A stretch of DNA of 64,000 bases. Source: Microbotryomycetes sp. JL201. Its lineage: Eukaryota > Basidiomycota > Microbotryomycetes. Below are positions 1-11,806 of this stretch, one piece after another; the stretch's first letter is position 1; the number at the start of each line of letters is the position of its first letter. Where the stretch lies: positions 248,001 through 312,000 of the forward strand of contig JAQYUZ010000004.1 in the NCBI GenBank assembly GCA_033819885.1, in the 5' to 3' direction. Under the pieces are notes generated by a model. The model was not told the DNA's origin. It did not search any database and saw only the letters and a program-made list of their open reading frames with translations. The position numbers and the translations under genes are program-made.

Positions 1-1
1 C

Positions 2-2384
2 GTCCGAAAAGAGTGCAGAAGTGAAAAAAGCGGACACGCCCACTGTCGCTGTCAAACCGTCTGGAGTGAGTCTGATCTCGAGCTGGATTGATATGGCTTA
101 ACTGATCATCGCCAATACAAACTTTGCCCAGCCTGTCGCCGCTGTGTCCACTTTGCCTTCAGACGGAGACAGATCGATCCACATTGAAAACGAAACCAGA
201 GCAAGGGTAATCGACTACCTAGGAGTACGTTTGACTGTTTTCTCTTAAGACGAACGCCTGTCTAATTCGACTCGCCTTCACAGCCCGACTTCAGGCATCT
301 TCGATCCGACAACAGAATGTCACGAACGGCAATGATGGAATATCTCGATCTCTTCTGGAGTCGTGTGCACGAAACTCAAGCGCCGGCAGTGCATCGAGCC
401 TCGTTCGCGTGAGTAGCGTGCCTGTGAGATCCAGCTTGCTTGCTGATTTGAGTACCAAACAGCGCGGCGAAGGCCCCTGCTCCGTTGCTGCTTTCCATGG
501 CAAGTTCGAAGATTGTCTGCCCGTGTGAAACTAACTCATCTTCGCCCTTAGATGTTGCTCGGGTGCTACTTTGCTTCCGATAAGGCATTCAAGCTGGCTC
601 AGCAGCTGCACCCCGTCTTCCGCGGCAAAGTTCTTTGCGTGAGTGCTCAGAAGTCCGACTGAACGAGCCATATCTGACTTACGCATCCCGCACAGTCGCC
701 AGACTTTCGACCGCGAGCCGAAAACTGGTTGCATCAGACTGTGCTGCTGATCATTCTCTTTGGCAAGCTCTGCTCGACGAGGGCAGACCATGAGATGGCT
801 CATATCTTTTGGTCCAGCTGCGTTACGGTAAGCCTATGGGAAAAGGCAACGGGATCACCATTCTTAAAATGCTTTCACGGTCGCAGCTGGGGCGACGTAG
901 TGCCATCTTTTCGCAACGGCCGATTCCCAACTTTCCGCCCGGACATGACGACCTCGAGACGCAGTGGACAGCTTGGATCGACGAAGAAGTGGCCAAACGC
1001 GTCGCCTTGATCATGTTCGGTGTCGACGTCGAGCGTGCGTCAGCTGAGGTAGCCAGATTCAAAATTTCAGCTGACTTTGAGCTTGTCTAGACGCTGCTTT
1101 CTTCCGGCACTCGCCCACCTTGTCAGCTTTCCAAGTACAGCTGCAATTGCCATGTGACGAGGAACTGTGGGAAGCTCGCACAGCAGAAGAATGGGCTCGC
1201 ATTCGCATCAACTCGCGCCCGACGCTTCCATTCATCTCGGCGTTGAAAGCAAGTCTCACAGCCGGAAATGCATCTCCCCAACTCAACCCATTCTCGCGCA
1301 TTGCAATTTTACATGGCTTGCTGAGCGTGGCGCAAGACTTACAATGGCGTGACCACGTCATTGGTCTATCCCAGCCGGAAGGTAGAGCGAATAATTGGCG
1401 CGACATGATGTGAGTGTCAGATATAGCCGACTTCGATCTCATTTTGGCTCATATCGCCTTTTTCAGCTCGGCGGCATACAACTCCTGGAAGAGCCGTCTC
1501 GATACAAGCCTTGTGTCTGCAACATTTCCGACAAGCCAGCTCTTGCGTGCCTCGATTTCGCTCTACGTATGTCGTTATCTTTGCACCGGATATTGAGCAC
1601 ATAACTGACAACCCAGTTTAGGCCGTGGCGCATATCACCCTGTCAATCGACATTCACGAGCTGCAGATCTACGCAGGTGCACCCCAAGCGCTTGGATTGA
1701 TCGTCACTGCTGCCATCTACAATGCCACGGAAGCGCGCATCAAGATCTGGGCTCAGACCAAGGCAAGTCAAAGCCAAGGCATTCTCTGACCGTTGCCGCT
1801 GACCACATGCTGTCATATTAGGACGCTCGCGCTGCTTGCTGGCATGCCGCATTCTTCCTGCGCTCGTCGCTGCAACATTACCAGCAAACAAACGTGGACT
1901 TAGCTGGATGTCTTCACCATCGCTGGTCTGTCTACATCGCGACGTTGACTTTGTATTGCTACGGTCGATCGAGTGCGTCTGGTAGATAACGAGCATCGCA
2001 GCGCAAGCCCTGACATTGTTTGACCGGCAGCGAGCGGAGAGCCTGGCCCTGCGTCGTCCGATGACGAGTACCAAGCAAAAGCGACTGCGTGGCTTGACTC
2101 GGTGCGCATTGATTGGAGTGGTCAGACATATCTATATTGACCCCTCTTGTTTCCAGATGTGCACGCATTCGCCTGAAGCTTTGATTGATGTTCCGCGCAA
2201 GAACGAGTCGTTGGACCTTTGCCGAGTCGTATGCGAGTACATTGAAGGCAGCCGCTGGGAGATCGGTGAGCTACATGTCATTGCTGGATATGATGTGCGC
2301 TGACATGACGATGTCTCAGCTCGCGAGGGCGCCCGCATACTTCGTAAACTACAACAACAGAATCCTGGTCCGCCACCAGGTTAA
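2..2384 (+). CDS. Fungal-specific transcription factor (fungal_trans domain), 5'-partial
   Basis: The window opens inside this gene, so the N-terminus, where a zinc finger would lie, is missing. Exons joined by short introns encode a middle-homology region of the fungal_trans (PF04082) type. Supporting segments are YLDLFWSRVH near 340-365, APAPLLLSMA near 478-500, the helical stretch LGCYFASDKAFKLAQQ near 553-600, and a WTAWIDEEVAKRVALIMF block near 970-1020. The pattern LPCDEELWEA...EEW near 1150-1195 is characteristic of this family, often of C2H2-type members. The last intron starts at 2266 and the final exon ends at the TAA at 2382-2384. It is probably a nuclear DNA-binding regulator. Its target genes cannot be inferred. 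Family assignment is confident; the zinc-finger class is a guess because that part lies outside. Confidence 0.78.
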
Positions 2385-2410
2385 ATAGGCTTCCTACGCT
2401 TCCTGGAGCC

Positions 2411-3024
2411 ATGTTCATGTCTGAAAGGTGCTTTGGTATTGTGATCATAATTGGCGAGTGTTGTAACTTTTGACTCGGTCCTGTCTTTCTCCGTTCCGCA
2501 TTTGCAGGCGAGCGCCTTTTGCCTTCTGTCAAAGAGCACTCCAGAGCAAACATGTAAGTGACTATGCAGCTACGAGTACGTACACGGAGAGCACGTGACT
2601 TCGCGCTCGACGTCATGTCCACTGGCTGGCGGTCAGCACAGATACCGAGTGTGAATGAGCGCTTTGAAGAAGCTTGTCGTGTACGCAGTTGTCGGCTCGG
2701 ATTCGGCATTGCTGGTACAGCAACGAGGTGGACTGTGGCCGTGAGCTTGCCAGCATCGGATGCACGTCACTGCATACGCTCGCACTGCACGGGTTTGCCC
2801 GTGTCGCTGTACTTGACTGGATCAGAGACCAATCTGTAGTCTCCGATGCCGACAGCACCCGTCTGAGAGCCGCAGAGGAACGGGCTTCGCGCGAGCGCGC
2901 TCGGATTGATCTTGTTCAGAACATGACGCGAGCGTCATCCGTGTGCGAACTGTCCATACTGACTCCTTTCTGCCTTGCTTTGGTTTCGACCAGTTGTAGA
3001 TCATTTCACATTCCGCCCTTTTGA
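2411..3024 (+). CDS. Doubtful small gene, unknown product
   Basis: I do not recognise this one. Three pieces join in phase: a short exon from the ATG at 2411, an exon after the AG near 2507 (reading APFAFCQRALQSKH), and a long exon from about 2688 reading RHCWYSNEVDCGRELASIGC and ending in a basic helix (RLRAAEERASRERARIDLVQ). Introns carry plausible gtgctt and gtaagt donors. Against it, the stop at 3024 lies only 18 nt before the ATG of the next gene on the same strand, leaving no room for a separate promoter, so the C-terminal tail or the whole model may be wrong. It may instead be 5' leader or promoter of the downstream phosphoribosyltransferase gene. Confidence 0.25.
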
Positions 3025-3042
3025 CTTGACGCAGTAGCAAAG

Positions 3043-4794
3043 ATGACGGTTACGAGCATTCTCGATACGGACTTGTACAAGCTCACGATGCAGCGTGCCG
3101 TTTTGGAGCGCATCCCAGGTATCAACTCGGAGCATGCAGGATCCGACCCTCACGTCTGCTACAGATTCACAAACAGAGGCAAGACTAGCTTCAGCAGGCC
3201 TATGTTCGAGGCAGTCAAACGGGCAATCGACGGTCAGACGACTTTACAAATTAGACGCGCGTCTGTGTCTAACGAGGCGTCTTTTTATGTCACCCTGCAG
3301 CTATGGGAGACGTCGCCTTGACATCGGAAGAGCGAACCTGGCTCGAGCAGCGATGTCCTTTCTTCCCACCTTCGTATCTCGACTACTTGGGCGCCTTCAG
3401 GTTCAAGCCTCAAGAACAAGTGACTCTCGACTTTGTCGCTGAACAAAAAGACGCCGATGGTATTGAGTGGGGCAGCTTCGAGCTCGAGATCAGTGGCGGG
3501 TGGGCCGAAACGATCTTGTACGAAGTGCCGGTCATGTCGATCGTGTCAGAGGCGTATTTCACCTATATCGACACGGCTTGGGATTACGTGGGACAATATG
3601 GTGAGCGCGGCAGAGCGAAAAAGAAGGAGGATTGTGGCTAAAGCTTCCTGGTCAGAACTCGCCAAAGAAAAGGCGACGCGACTATACGAGGCCGGCTGCA
3701 TTACGTCAGAGTTTGGCACTAGGAGAAGGAGGACGTACCAGGCGCAAGACATTGTCATTCGCGGCTTGATGGATGCCAACAAAGTGACGCAAGGTCCGGG
3801 CAAGCTGGCAGGAACCTCAAACGTTCACTTTGCGCAGAAGTACGATTTAACGCCAATGTGAGCGCATCTAGAAGCATCAATCTCTCCCTAGCTGACAGAT
3901 CGCGCAGTGGCACGATCGCTCACGAATGGATCATGGGCATCGCGGCGTTGACTGGTTACGAGGGCTCAAACGGCCGGGCGCTCGACCTGTGGGAAGAAGT
4001 GAGCAGTGCGCGAGCCAGCAACGATACCATGAATTGATTGCCTCGGCTCAGACATACCCGAGTGGAGCTCTGTCGATTGCTTTGACCGATACTTTTTCCA
4101 CGAAGCCCTTCTTTAATGACTTTGTGTCAAAACCAGAGCGGGCTCGGCGGTGGAGAGGATTGAGACAAGACTCGGGTGACCCCTTCAAATTCATCTCTGT
4201 TGCGAAAGAAGCGTTCGAGCGGGTCGGTGCAGACCCAAAAGAGAGTCAGTCTTTTCCGATACAGCATCGGTTGCAACTCTCTGAGTCGTGTCTGGCTCGG
4301 TCGCAGAGGTTATCGTGTTTTCGGACGCACTCGACATTGAAAAATGCTTGCAGCTGAAGTGCGCATCAGACGAAGCCGGTGTGGGTTGCTCGTTTGGCGT
4401 CGGCACGTTCTTGACGAACGGTTAGTCGTCATCTCAATTGAAGGTAGCATTCGTTCCCGACAAGGCTTTTTGCCCACAGATTTCTGCAAGGTTCATAAGC
4501 CAGAAAAGCAGGCAGACCTGGGAGCGGGCCAGATTCGCCACGGAGACAAGAGCAAGGCGTTGAATATGTCAGTTTGGGCACGTCGGGTCCGCTTTCTACG
4601 CTCACTTGTCCGTCGATAGGGTCATCAAGCTCTATAGGATCAATCACGAGTTTTGCGTCAAGATCTCGGACGAGCTAACCAAGGTATGTCACAGCCGGCG
4701 GCAGCAAAAGCACACGCTGATTGCGCCGCTTCTGCAGAATACGGGAGATCTTGAGACTGTGCGACAAGTCAAAAACCGTTTCGGTTTGGAATAG
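3043..4794 (+). CDS. NPT1: Nicotinate phosphoribosyltransferase (NAD salvage)
   Basis: It converts nicotinate plus PRPP to nicotinate mononucleotide, the first step of the Preiss-Handler NAD salvage pathway, in cytosol or nucleus. The start ATG begins the typical N-terminus ILDTDLYKLTMQ. Spliced exons then give the substrate-pocket motif FGTRRRR (about 3710-3735), GTSNVHFAQKY, GTIAHEWIMG, TDTFSTKPF, the PRPP-site block RQDSGDPFKF (about 4165-4190), FSDALDIEKC and the late GVGTFLTN segment. Introns include 3229-3299 and one beginning near 3600. The last exon after 4737 ends NRFGLE at TAG 4792-4794. All family blocks are present in order and length fits the roughly 430-residue family. It is tail-to-tail with the isomerase gene downstream. 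Confidence 0.93.
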
Positions 4795-5276
4795 ATTAGT
4801 ACCTCAGCTTGTAGAATAGAAGGGCTTCTGGCATTCAGGAAATTTGATAATCTGCAGAGTTTGCGGTCGCGAAGGGGATCGTGCCAGTCTGTGCTTGGAC
4901 CATCTCTCAAAGTCACGCGGCACTTGAAAGAACGAACGACAGGCTAGTTCCTTCGTCGGCACCTTCGTACTCCGACGAGGCAAAGCCAGGCGGAAAAAGT
5001 GCATCCGCGAAGTCGCAGGTCTGCGTCGATGAACGCTCACCATTCGCGTTCAGATCCCGGAGAGTGCAGCTCGGGCAGACATGGATGACTCTGTGCTCGT
5101 TGGCAGCGCCTTCTGAGCCTTTGCGGCGGATATAGCTACCTCAACAGCTGAGCCCGGCGCTTCAGACTCGGAATCGATTTTGACAATATGCAATGAGTGT
5201 TAAGGAAGCACACGGAAATGGGAGAGCTGCTAGAGAGTTGCTACAGTGCTTTGACATGCTGTGTCATGCAGTGCCG
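4795..5276. other. Convergent intergenic gap
   Basis: This is the shared 3' region of the phosphoribosyltransferase (+) and the enoyl-CoA isomerase (-). Short reading frames occur on both strands but none has a coding look or a family motif. It presumably holds two 3' UTRs and polyadenylation sites. I see nothing else in it. Confidence 0.5.
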
Positions 5277-6614
5277 CTAGAGCTTGTGCCGGACAGACTT
5301 TGAGGCGATAGCCGCAAAACGCTCTGTGGGACGTCCGGATGCGAACTGCTCTGCACCTGCAAACACCTCTCTGATGTTGCTAGGGTCAGGATCCGGCAGT
5401 GTGGCTCGGACCAATGATTTCGACTGCGTGTGTCGTGGCGTGATTTAGAATATGTGCCAGATGGTGGGATTGCGCTTTGGTTCGGGACTGACCTTGAGAA
5501 CGGCGTCCAGATCGAGGCCATCGAGCTTTTCGCGCAGGTAAGGCATCAAAGATGCGAAAAATGCATCGTCCGAAGATTGTGGGAACAGTTTGTTGATAAA
5601 TCCGTTTGCGTGCAGTTCTGCCGCGCCAAGTTTCTTGCCAAGCAAGAGCGCCTCGTTCGCTTTAGAAATGCCTGTCCCATGAAACATTCTGTCAGCCTCT
5701 GCTAAGCGGGAGATGCGGCCAGGGATTTCGGCCAGACTGACCCATGCGACGTGGAAAAGTCAAAGAGGCGCCGCCTTCGCAAACTGCGACTCCCGAGTCA
5801 GACTAATCATCATTGCCTCAACGATAGAAGGAGCATCTCTGGGCTCACCGAGAGACAGACTGCTGAAGGGTGTCATGATGTACGCGTTCTCAACGGCATA
5901 GATAAAATCGCAGTGGCCCAGCAAAGCCGCCGACAAGCCGATGGCAGGACCGTTGAGCCCAGCAATCAAAACCTTCGAATGGCGGTACATGGCTAAGCAT
6001 GACAATCAGCGAAAAATCGCTCATGATCGACACGTGACAGTCCCGTCTCTTCGGCATCTCACCTCGAGCCAAATCCAAGTTGGACTCTGAAAGACGGCCG
6101 AGCGAGGCTACACGCGGGTCGGCGCTGTTGCTAGGATCAGCGCGGACCTGCTTGACGTCTGCGCCCGCTGAAAAGAATCGACCGCGACCCGTGATGACTG
6201 TGACGTAAATGTCATCTCGTCGGTCGATGCTCTGCATATACACAAAAAAAGGGCCACTGTGTCAGCATGCATATGACGAAAACTTTGTGTTTGTGGTCCA
6301 CTACTCCACACCCCCTCATGCGCTAGCGAGCTCAAGCGAGGGAGATCGGCCTCGGTGGGGCCGATCCGAACATTTCGACTTGACACTGTCACCGGAGACA
6401 CTTGCCTGGAGAATTGCGCTCAAGCGCTTGTAAAGATCACTGTTCATAGCATTGAGCTTTTTGGGTATATTGAATCTGTGCCAAGTCGCGTGTCCAGCCA
6501 AGCCGTCAGCCTGCGCGACGTTCGAACAATGTGGTCCAGACGAGCTCACGTGACGATAGCGAATGGCGCCTGAAACTCGAGAATGATGGGCTCGTCTGTG
6601 ATGTAAGGTGCCAT
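5277..6614 (-). CDS. ECI1: Peroxisomal delta3,delta2-enoyl-CoA isomerase (crotonase family)
   Basis: It shifts cis/trans-3 double bonds to trans-2 so that unsaturated fatty acids can enter beta-oxidation. The ATG at 6614 starts MAPYITDEPIILEF. Spliced exons give TFNIPKKLNAMN, TGRGRFFSAGADVKQ (the crotonase oxyanion-hole region, about 6150-6195), the second oxyanion block LIAGLNGPAIGLSAAL (about 5930-5970), then EGGASLTFPRRMG and GKKLGAAELHANGFINKLFP. The final exon, after the intron at 5424-5492, ends in -HKL, a peroxisomal targeting signal type 1. The first long intron (6232-6405) appears to use a GC donor. Domain order and length match yeast Eci1/Dci1. Mitochondrial action is unlikely because there is no N-terminal presequence. 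Confidence 0.9.
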
Positions 6615-6955
6615 GGCTGCTGCGTGAGCTGACAAACGCAATCGAAAGCCAACCGGACGTGCGCGCACGCAATGACCGACCATCGCAGCTGTCAGCCAAA
6701 GTTCAAGTGGCGATGCTCATGTTCATATAGAACTGTGTCTTGATGTTTCCGACAGGACTCACGTTCCGCTGAATGACTAGGAAAGAGAGACCGTCGTCGG
6801 CAAGGATTGCCCAGGTTAGCCGGAAATTGACCTTTTGTGGGGTTTGCCTTTGATCCACGACGATTGAATGAAGCGCAGCGACTGCACAGTTATCTCATTG
6901 ATGAACGATGGTACAAATGCAGATGTCTCAGATGACGATCCTGAATAATGCGTCT
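6615..6955. other. Intergenic gap, promoter side of the isomerase gene
   Basis: About 340 bp between the isomerase start and the stop of the GT90 gene, both on the minus strand. It should hold the isomerase promoter and the GT90 3' UTR. No coding segment or clear motif was recognised. Confidence 0.45.
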
Positions 6956-9539
6956 CTAGTCAAACGTGATCTCTTCTACGAAATCGACGTCCTCAGTATC
7001 ATGATGCAAGATGCGAGAGTATTCGAGCGCGAGTCGATACATGTAGGCCCTGCAGGTGACCTCGTCAGCCAAAGGATTCTCCTTGAACGGCTCGGCAGCT
7101 CGGGCACCGCTCCCATACTTACGCCATGTCTGCTTTGCGCCAATAGTTTTTGGCCCATAAACGACCAGCCTCCCCGATGCGCTCAGCAACTGAATCGTGG
7201 CCGCCATGACCGTCGGGCGTCCCGATAAAGTACGTCATGATGTCGTAAAGGTCAGAATAGTCGATTTTGACTGGCACATAGCTGATCGAAGGAGTCGTCA
7301 GTGCACAACATGCCCTTTGAGTGCGGCAAAACTCACTGAACCCAAGGCTGGATACGATCTTGGTACCATTCCGGGAACGCTGTAGATCTGACAGAAACGT
7401 GTGAGCGTTCGCGGCGGAATACAGGGCATGAAACCGCCAAACACACTTCAATATCATGGCTTTCATCGACATGAGACGATGGAATCGACCGGACCAGCCG
7501 TTTCCGTCAACGTCGATCAGATACTTGTACTGCAACAAGCGTGTCAGAACCCTCACGAGACGGCGCACGGTTTGACTAACCTGGTTTGATTCTTCCAAGC
7601 CGATCAAGCTTTTAAACTTGATGTCTTTGCGCATGACATCGCACGTTTCTGGGTCGCACTGAGCGGGCTCGCCAGAGAACGCCATGTCCATGTACAAGTG
7701 ATTCATGTCGGCGACGGACAAGTTTGCCTCTTTCATAGCTGAGCCTTGCGCGACAATGATTGACTTTTCGCCGTCCATCGTCTGCGACAGAAAGTGCAAG
7801 CGAGCTCGCTGCGATTGCCGCCAGGGAGTATGCTTGTCAAACTCGACACCGGTCGTCGAGCCTGCAGCCAAGTCTGTAAGTGGGCTATCGAATCTCGACG
7901 TGTGCACGTTGGACTTACCGCGCCACAGCAACTTGTTGTGGCTCTTCTGCTCCCACGGAGGCTCGTATCCGACATACGTCTCTGAATACTGTTCAAGAGG
8001 TGTCGCTAATATGTCGGCATGCATCCTCGTCTTGGCAAACGTCAGGAGCGGTACAAGCGGCGAGAACGGAACGCCTTCCTGCATCAAGTGTCCGTGAAGG
8101 CGACGCTGCTCTGGATGCTGACACAAGTCGATCGCCTTGGCGTGGTCCCAAATGAATGTGCGCTGTATATCACCCGAAAAGTCTTGCACAGACTCGCCGA
8201 GCTCAAACCGCCGCAAGGGCGAATTTGGCGAGCAAGCTTGGGCGAAGTACGACAGCTCCGGGTCGTGTGGCTCGACGAATTCGGACGGACCATAGTCTGT
8301 GATGCGCAGTACGTCAGTATCGGTCGGCGCCAAACTGCCTGGTGCGCTCACATTCGCCTTGCTCGGCCAGCTCGACCATGCGAATGCGCTGGCTGTACGG
8401 CATCATGACCGCAGGGTTATCGTCGATGATGAACGTCAGGTTTAAACTGAACGGCAAGTGTTCTGAAAACATTTCGAGCAAGTCTCGTATGTCTGTTGCT
8501 CGTTTCAGGTCCTTGTGTTCGCCATGTAGGCCAACTTGTTTATCGAGTGGGCGCATCGATGCCGTGAACGTGTGCTCACGGTCTTGCATGACCTTGTTGC
8601 GGTGTCGACTGTCGTGTGCTTCCCTGTAAACGCATGGTCCATTAGGTCTCGAAGCACACGGTCTTCGTGTCGTGAATGCGAGGACGTACAGAGCCCAGTG
8701 AGGTGCAAGGTCGTATGCGATCTGATCGTATTCATCTCGCAGCTGAATGTCGTGCCTCTCGGCAAAAGCCCACCTGCGATGTTAGTGCCATGCACCGTGA
8801 GCGGCTGCCTCGAGGTCCCGAGGCTTTTCGGGCGCACGTACCACTCGTCGAAGCCTTTTGGCGGATTTCTCCTGTACCTTCTCTTGTACTCTGTGACGGC
8901 CTCGGACAGCGTCCTGCTTTGCGTCTCTACCTTTCTCCGCCACTTGGACTCTGCGTCCTCGATCAGGACAGAGATGGGATGGCGACCCTTTGGATTCACA
9001 ATCAACAGACCGTTCGGATGGAACGTGTGTCGTGACTGCATTTCGATTTCCTCTGGCGTGAGCGGCCTGTTTGGGTTGTTGGCGACCTGGTAGTCGTGCC
9101 AGTCCTTGATGCGGCCGCCATAGTGCGGCGAGATCTTGTCAACAAGCGAGCCCCCTTGCCTGACGATGGGTAGCAAGATGGGTGGCACTGGGCGCGATGA
9201 CAGCTGGTCTGCGTGCTCGCTAATGTACGACGTCAACAGCCACAGGAGTGTCACTGAACCGAGCGTAACGAGGGCGCGTGGCGAGCCGAGCATGCGCAAC
9301 GCATACCCGGCCAGCCTCGACAGCGACGTCGTACTGACGCCTGCTGGTCCGTGCAATGTCGGTCTGCGCCTCGACTGTGATGGGAAGTGCTCAAACTGGT
9401 GGCCTTGCTCGAGCTTTGGCGTGCGCGTTGAACCGCCGTACACGCTTCCGCGGTGCTCGTATCCTGTCACCGTTACACTCTCGCCTGGATTCGGAGAGAT
9501 GCGCGACGACCGTCGGCGCATATGCCCGCCGCCCTGCAT
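6956..9539 (-). CDS. Glycosyltransferase family 90 (CAP10-like) type II membrane protein
   Basis: This is a Golgi/ER-type transferase related to Cryptococcus Cap10 and animal protein O-glucosyltransferases; the donor is probably UDP-xylose or UDP-glucose. The ATG at 9539 gives a short basic cytosolic tail, one membrane span (ALVTLGSVTLLWLL, about 9230-9275), then a luminal stem. The stem contains HPISVLIEDAESKW and NPPKGFDEWYV, typical of fungal GT90 stems. The catalytic part shows KLLWRGKS (about 7900-7925), DVDGNGWSGRFHRLMS (the sugar-nucleotide site, about 7470-7520) and VPVKIDYSDLYDIM near 7240-7280. It ends EEITFD, TAG at 6956-6958. Several short introns interrupt it. It is head-to-head with an O-fucosyltransferase-like gene. 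The exact sugar and acceptor are unknown. Confidence 0.85.
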
Positions 9540-9859
9540 CGCGCCTACGTCGTCGTCGCCGGACCGCGAGCTTTGACCAAATTGCACCCCGTCTTGTGCA
9601 CGCCTTTATTTTTCCCCTGCACGCGACCCTGATTCGATGGTGTTGCTGGAGTGTAGCGTGATTTTCCACCTTTGCAGAGTGACATGCAAAGTAATGTTCC
9701 GTGAGGGGCTGGACTGCTCGGCGCCGCGCGCAGCTGAGACAAGCTTTCGCGAAGGCTTGAAACTTGACAGGTGTGACCGGCGCAGGCTCCGAGCTTGATT
9801 GCAAGCTTTGGCGCACACCTTGGTTGTCGGCTCGGAACTGTCAGCTCGCACACACGTGC
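9540..9859. promoter_or_regulatory. Bidirectional promoter region between two glycosyltransferase-like genes
   Basis: A 320-bp gap separates the start codons of the GT90 gene (-) and the O-fucosyltransferase-like gene (+). Both encode type II membrane glycosylation proteins, so shared regulation is plausible. I identified no specific binding site. Confidence 0.45.
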
Positions 9860-11806
9860 ATGATGACGAGCCGCCACTCGAGTCGATTGCATCCGCGCTC
9901 ATCACCTGTGACGCTCGACGGCCACCTCTCTGCCTCGTCATCGCTCATGCCGCATGACGAGCACGCCGCGCGCAACCGCCGCAACTTCAACAACGCACGT
10001 CCCTCGCCCGAGTGCGACGTGTGGCTCAACCCTCCAGCTGCCGCTTCATCGTCCTCGCTTCATCCGTCGCCGCAAGTCTCGTTCCCGGCGTCCGGACAGA
10101 CGACCCCAATGCTGCTTTCAGCCAACAATTCCCCATATTTTGATGCAAAGTCGTCTCCTTCTATTGATGGCTCGCCCATGTCGTCCACCTACAGCCCGCA
10201 CTCGTCAAAACACTCGCCATCTCACGCCACCAACGGCACAGGCGCTCTTGGCCTCAGCTGGCGCCAAGCTGTAGCGGACCCACGTCGCAGGCCGCGAAAG
10301 AAGTCGGCGATATCTGTGCAACACTTTCTGGTTGGCGGAGGTGCCTTGCTCGCCTTGACAGTCTTGTATTTCGTGTTCGCGAGGGGTTCATCCCCCGCAC
10401 CAACGTTTCAGCGAATGGGACGGCAAGACCACGACAAGGTGTCGCCCAAGGTATCAGCAACACCCGCACGGGTCAGTTAAGCGCGCGAGCCGGCAGTGGT
10501 GGCCACCGTCTGACATCCCGCTTCGCAGTCTGCTGGAGTACGTGGCAAGGCAGTCTCGTTCCGGGACGAGCTCAGCCACGACATGAAGTACGTCACAAGT
10601 GCACCTTCTGGCGATTTTGGTAAGTATCTCTTGCACGTCACGGTAGTCTCTTCCTAACAGGCGATTTCAGGCGAGCAAATCTACAACTTTTTCCATCTTA
10701 CCTACTTGTCAAGACGCTTGGCTAGAATACCGCTCATTCCGCCATTTGTGACACAGAACGCAGCTGGAGAGCCTGTTTCGGTTGCATTCACTTCAATCTT
10801 CGACATGCCGCGCTTCTCCCAGGCAACCTCCGTGTCGGCTCTCGACTGGTCCGAGATCCGCCCGCCTGGATCACATACGGATCCCCTCGGATGCTGGGTC
10901 GGTTCCGTCAGACGTGAAGACCTCGGGGCCCGAACGCATAACATGCGCCGGACGGGTATCGATGTTTCTTTCTTTCCGATGCGCGCGCCAGTGCCGCGAC
11001 AAGGGGAACCTGAGCGAGCCAAGCTTTTATGTACGTTTCTCTAGACAGAAACAACGTAAGCTCCGGACTGACGCGTGAAGAGCGCAGCATCGTTCGATTT
11101 CCTCGCTTCGTTCGAGCAGGACGACTCGGCTCAATCTGGTCTAGTCGAACAAGCATACCATTCCAAGACAGCTACAAGCCTGAGCTCCAAGTTTGCCGAT
11201 CCAGACACTCACGTGCTGTGCTTCGATCACACTTTGTACCGACCTCAAGTCGGCTGGTCCAACCCGTCGCTCGAGCTGGACGCTCATCCGGCATTCGAGG
11301 AGCATGGCAGCGCCCTGCACTTTTTGCCAGAGCTGCAAGAGACGGCGCTCGACCTTGCCGCGCACATTCTCAATCACAGAGGCCCGTACATCGCTGTCGA
11401 CGTGTCCGAGGCTGCTCGTCGAGTTGTGTGCGCCGAACAAGAATCGTGTGGCGAGTTGCGCTTGCTGCCGTTCCTAGAAGCAGTCGAGCGAGCACGTCAT
11501 CTGGCAGTCAGGTCCGTCGGCAAGTCTCGCGAACAGAGACACAATGTTCGAGCTTTGTCAGTACTCGTGACGACGGACGTGACCGACATTTCGTTCAAAG
11601 GCGAAATTGCTGCTGCTGGATGGACTCTGGTCGATTATGACGACCTCGAAATCCGTCAAAAATTTGGGCAGTGGCTCCCTCAAGTTATGGACCCTGTCCT
11701 GCACAGCAAAGCGGTTGCATTTGTTGGCTCAAAGGGTAGCAGCCAGAGCTTGCTGTCGGCATTGCGAGTAAAGAAATGGCGTGGCGGTCACGTCGATCTC
11801 GTCTGA
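9860..11806 (+). CDS. O-fucosyltransferase-like type II membrane protein
   Basis: The ATG at 9860 (a second ATG follows at once) starts a Ser/Pro-rich cytosolic tail and then one membrane span, FLVGGGALLALTVLYFVF (about 10325-10380). The luminal part opens with VTSAPSGDFGEQIYNFFHL and RIPLIPPFV, which fits the N-terminal GDP-fucose-binding pattern of fungal O-fucosyltransferase-like (PF10250-type) proteins. DPLGCWVGSV follows. The C-terminal half has NHRGPYIAVDVSEAARRV and LSVLVTTDVTD, matching the second Rossmann half. TGA is at 11804-11806. Three introns were placed by eye (about 10475-10530, 10621-10670, 11036-11090). The family call is by pattern only and the true donor sugar is not shown. 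It begins the surface-glycan block with the divergent GT90. Confidence 0.65.

Noticed and set aside
8019-8408. Plus-strand frames across the GT90 gene
   Set aside because: Shadows of the minus-strand catalytic domain, which carries all GT90 motifs.
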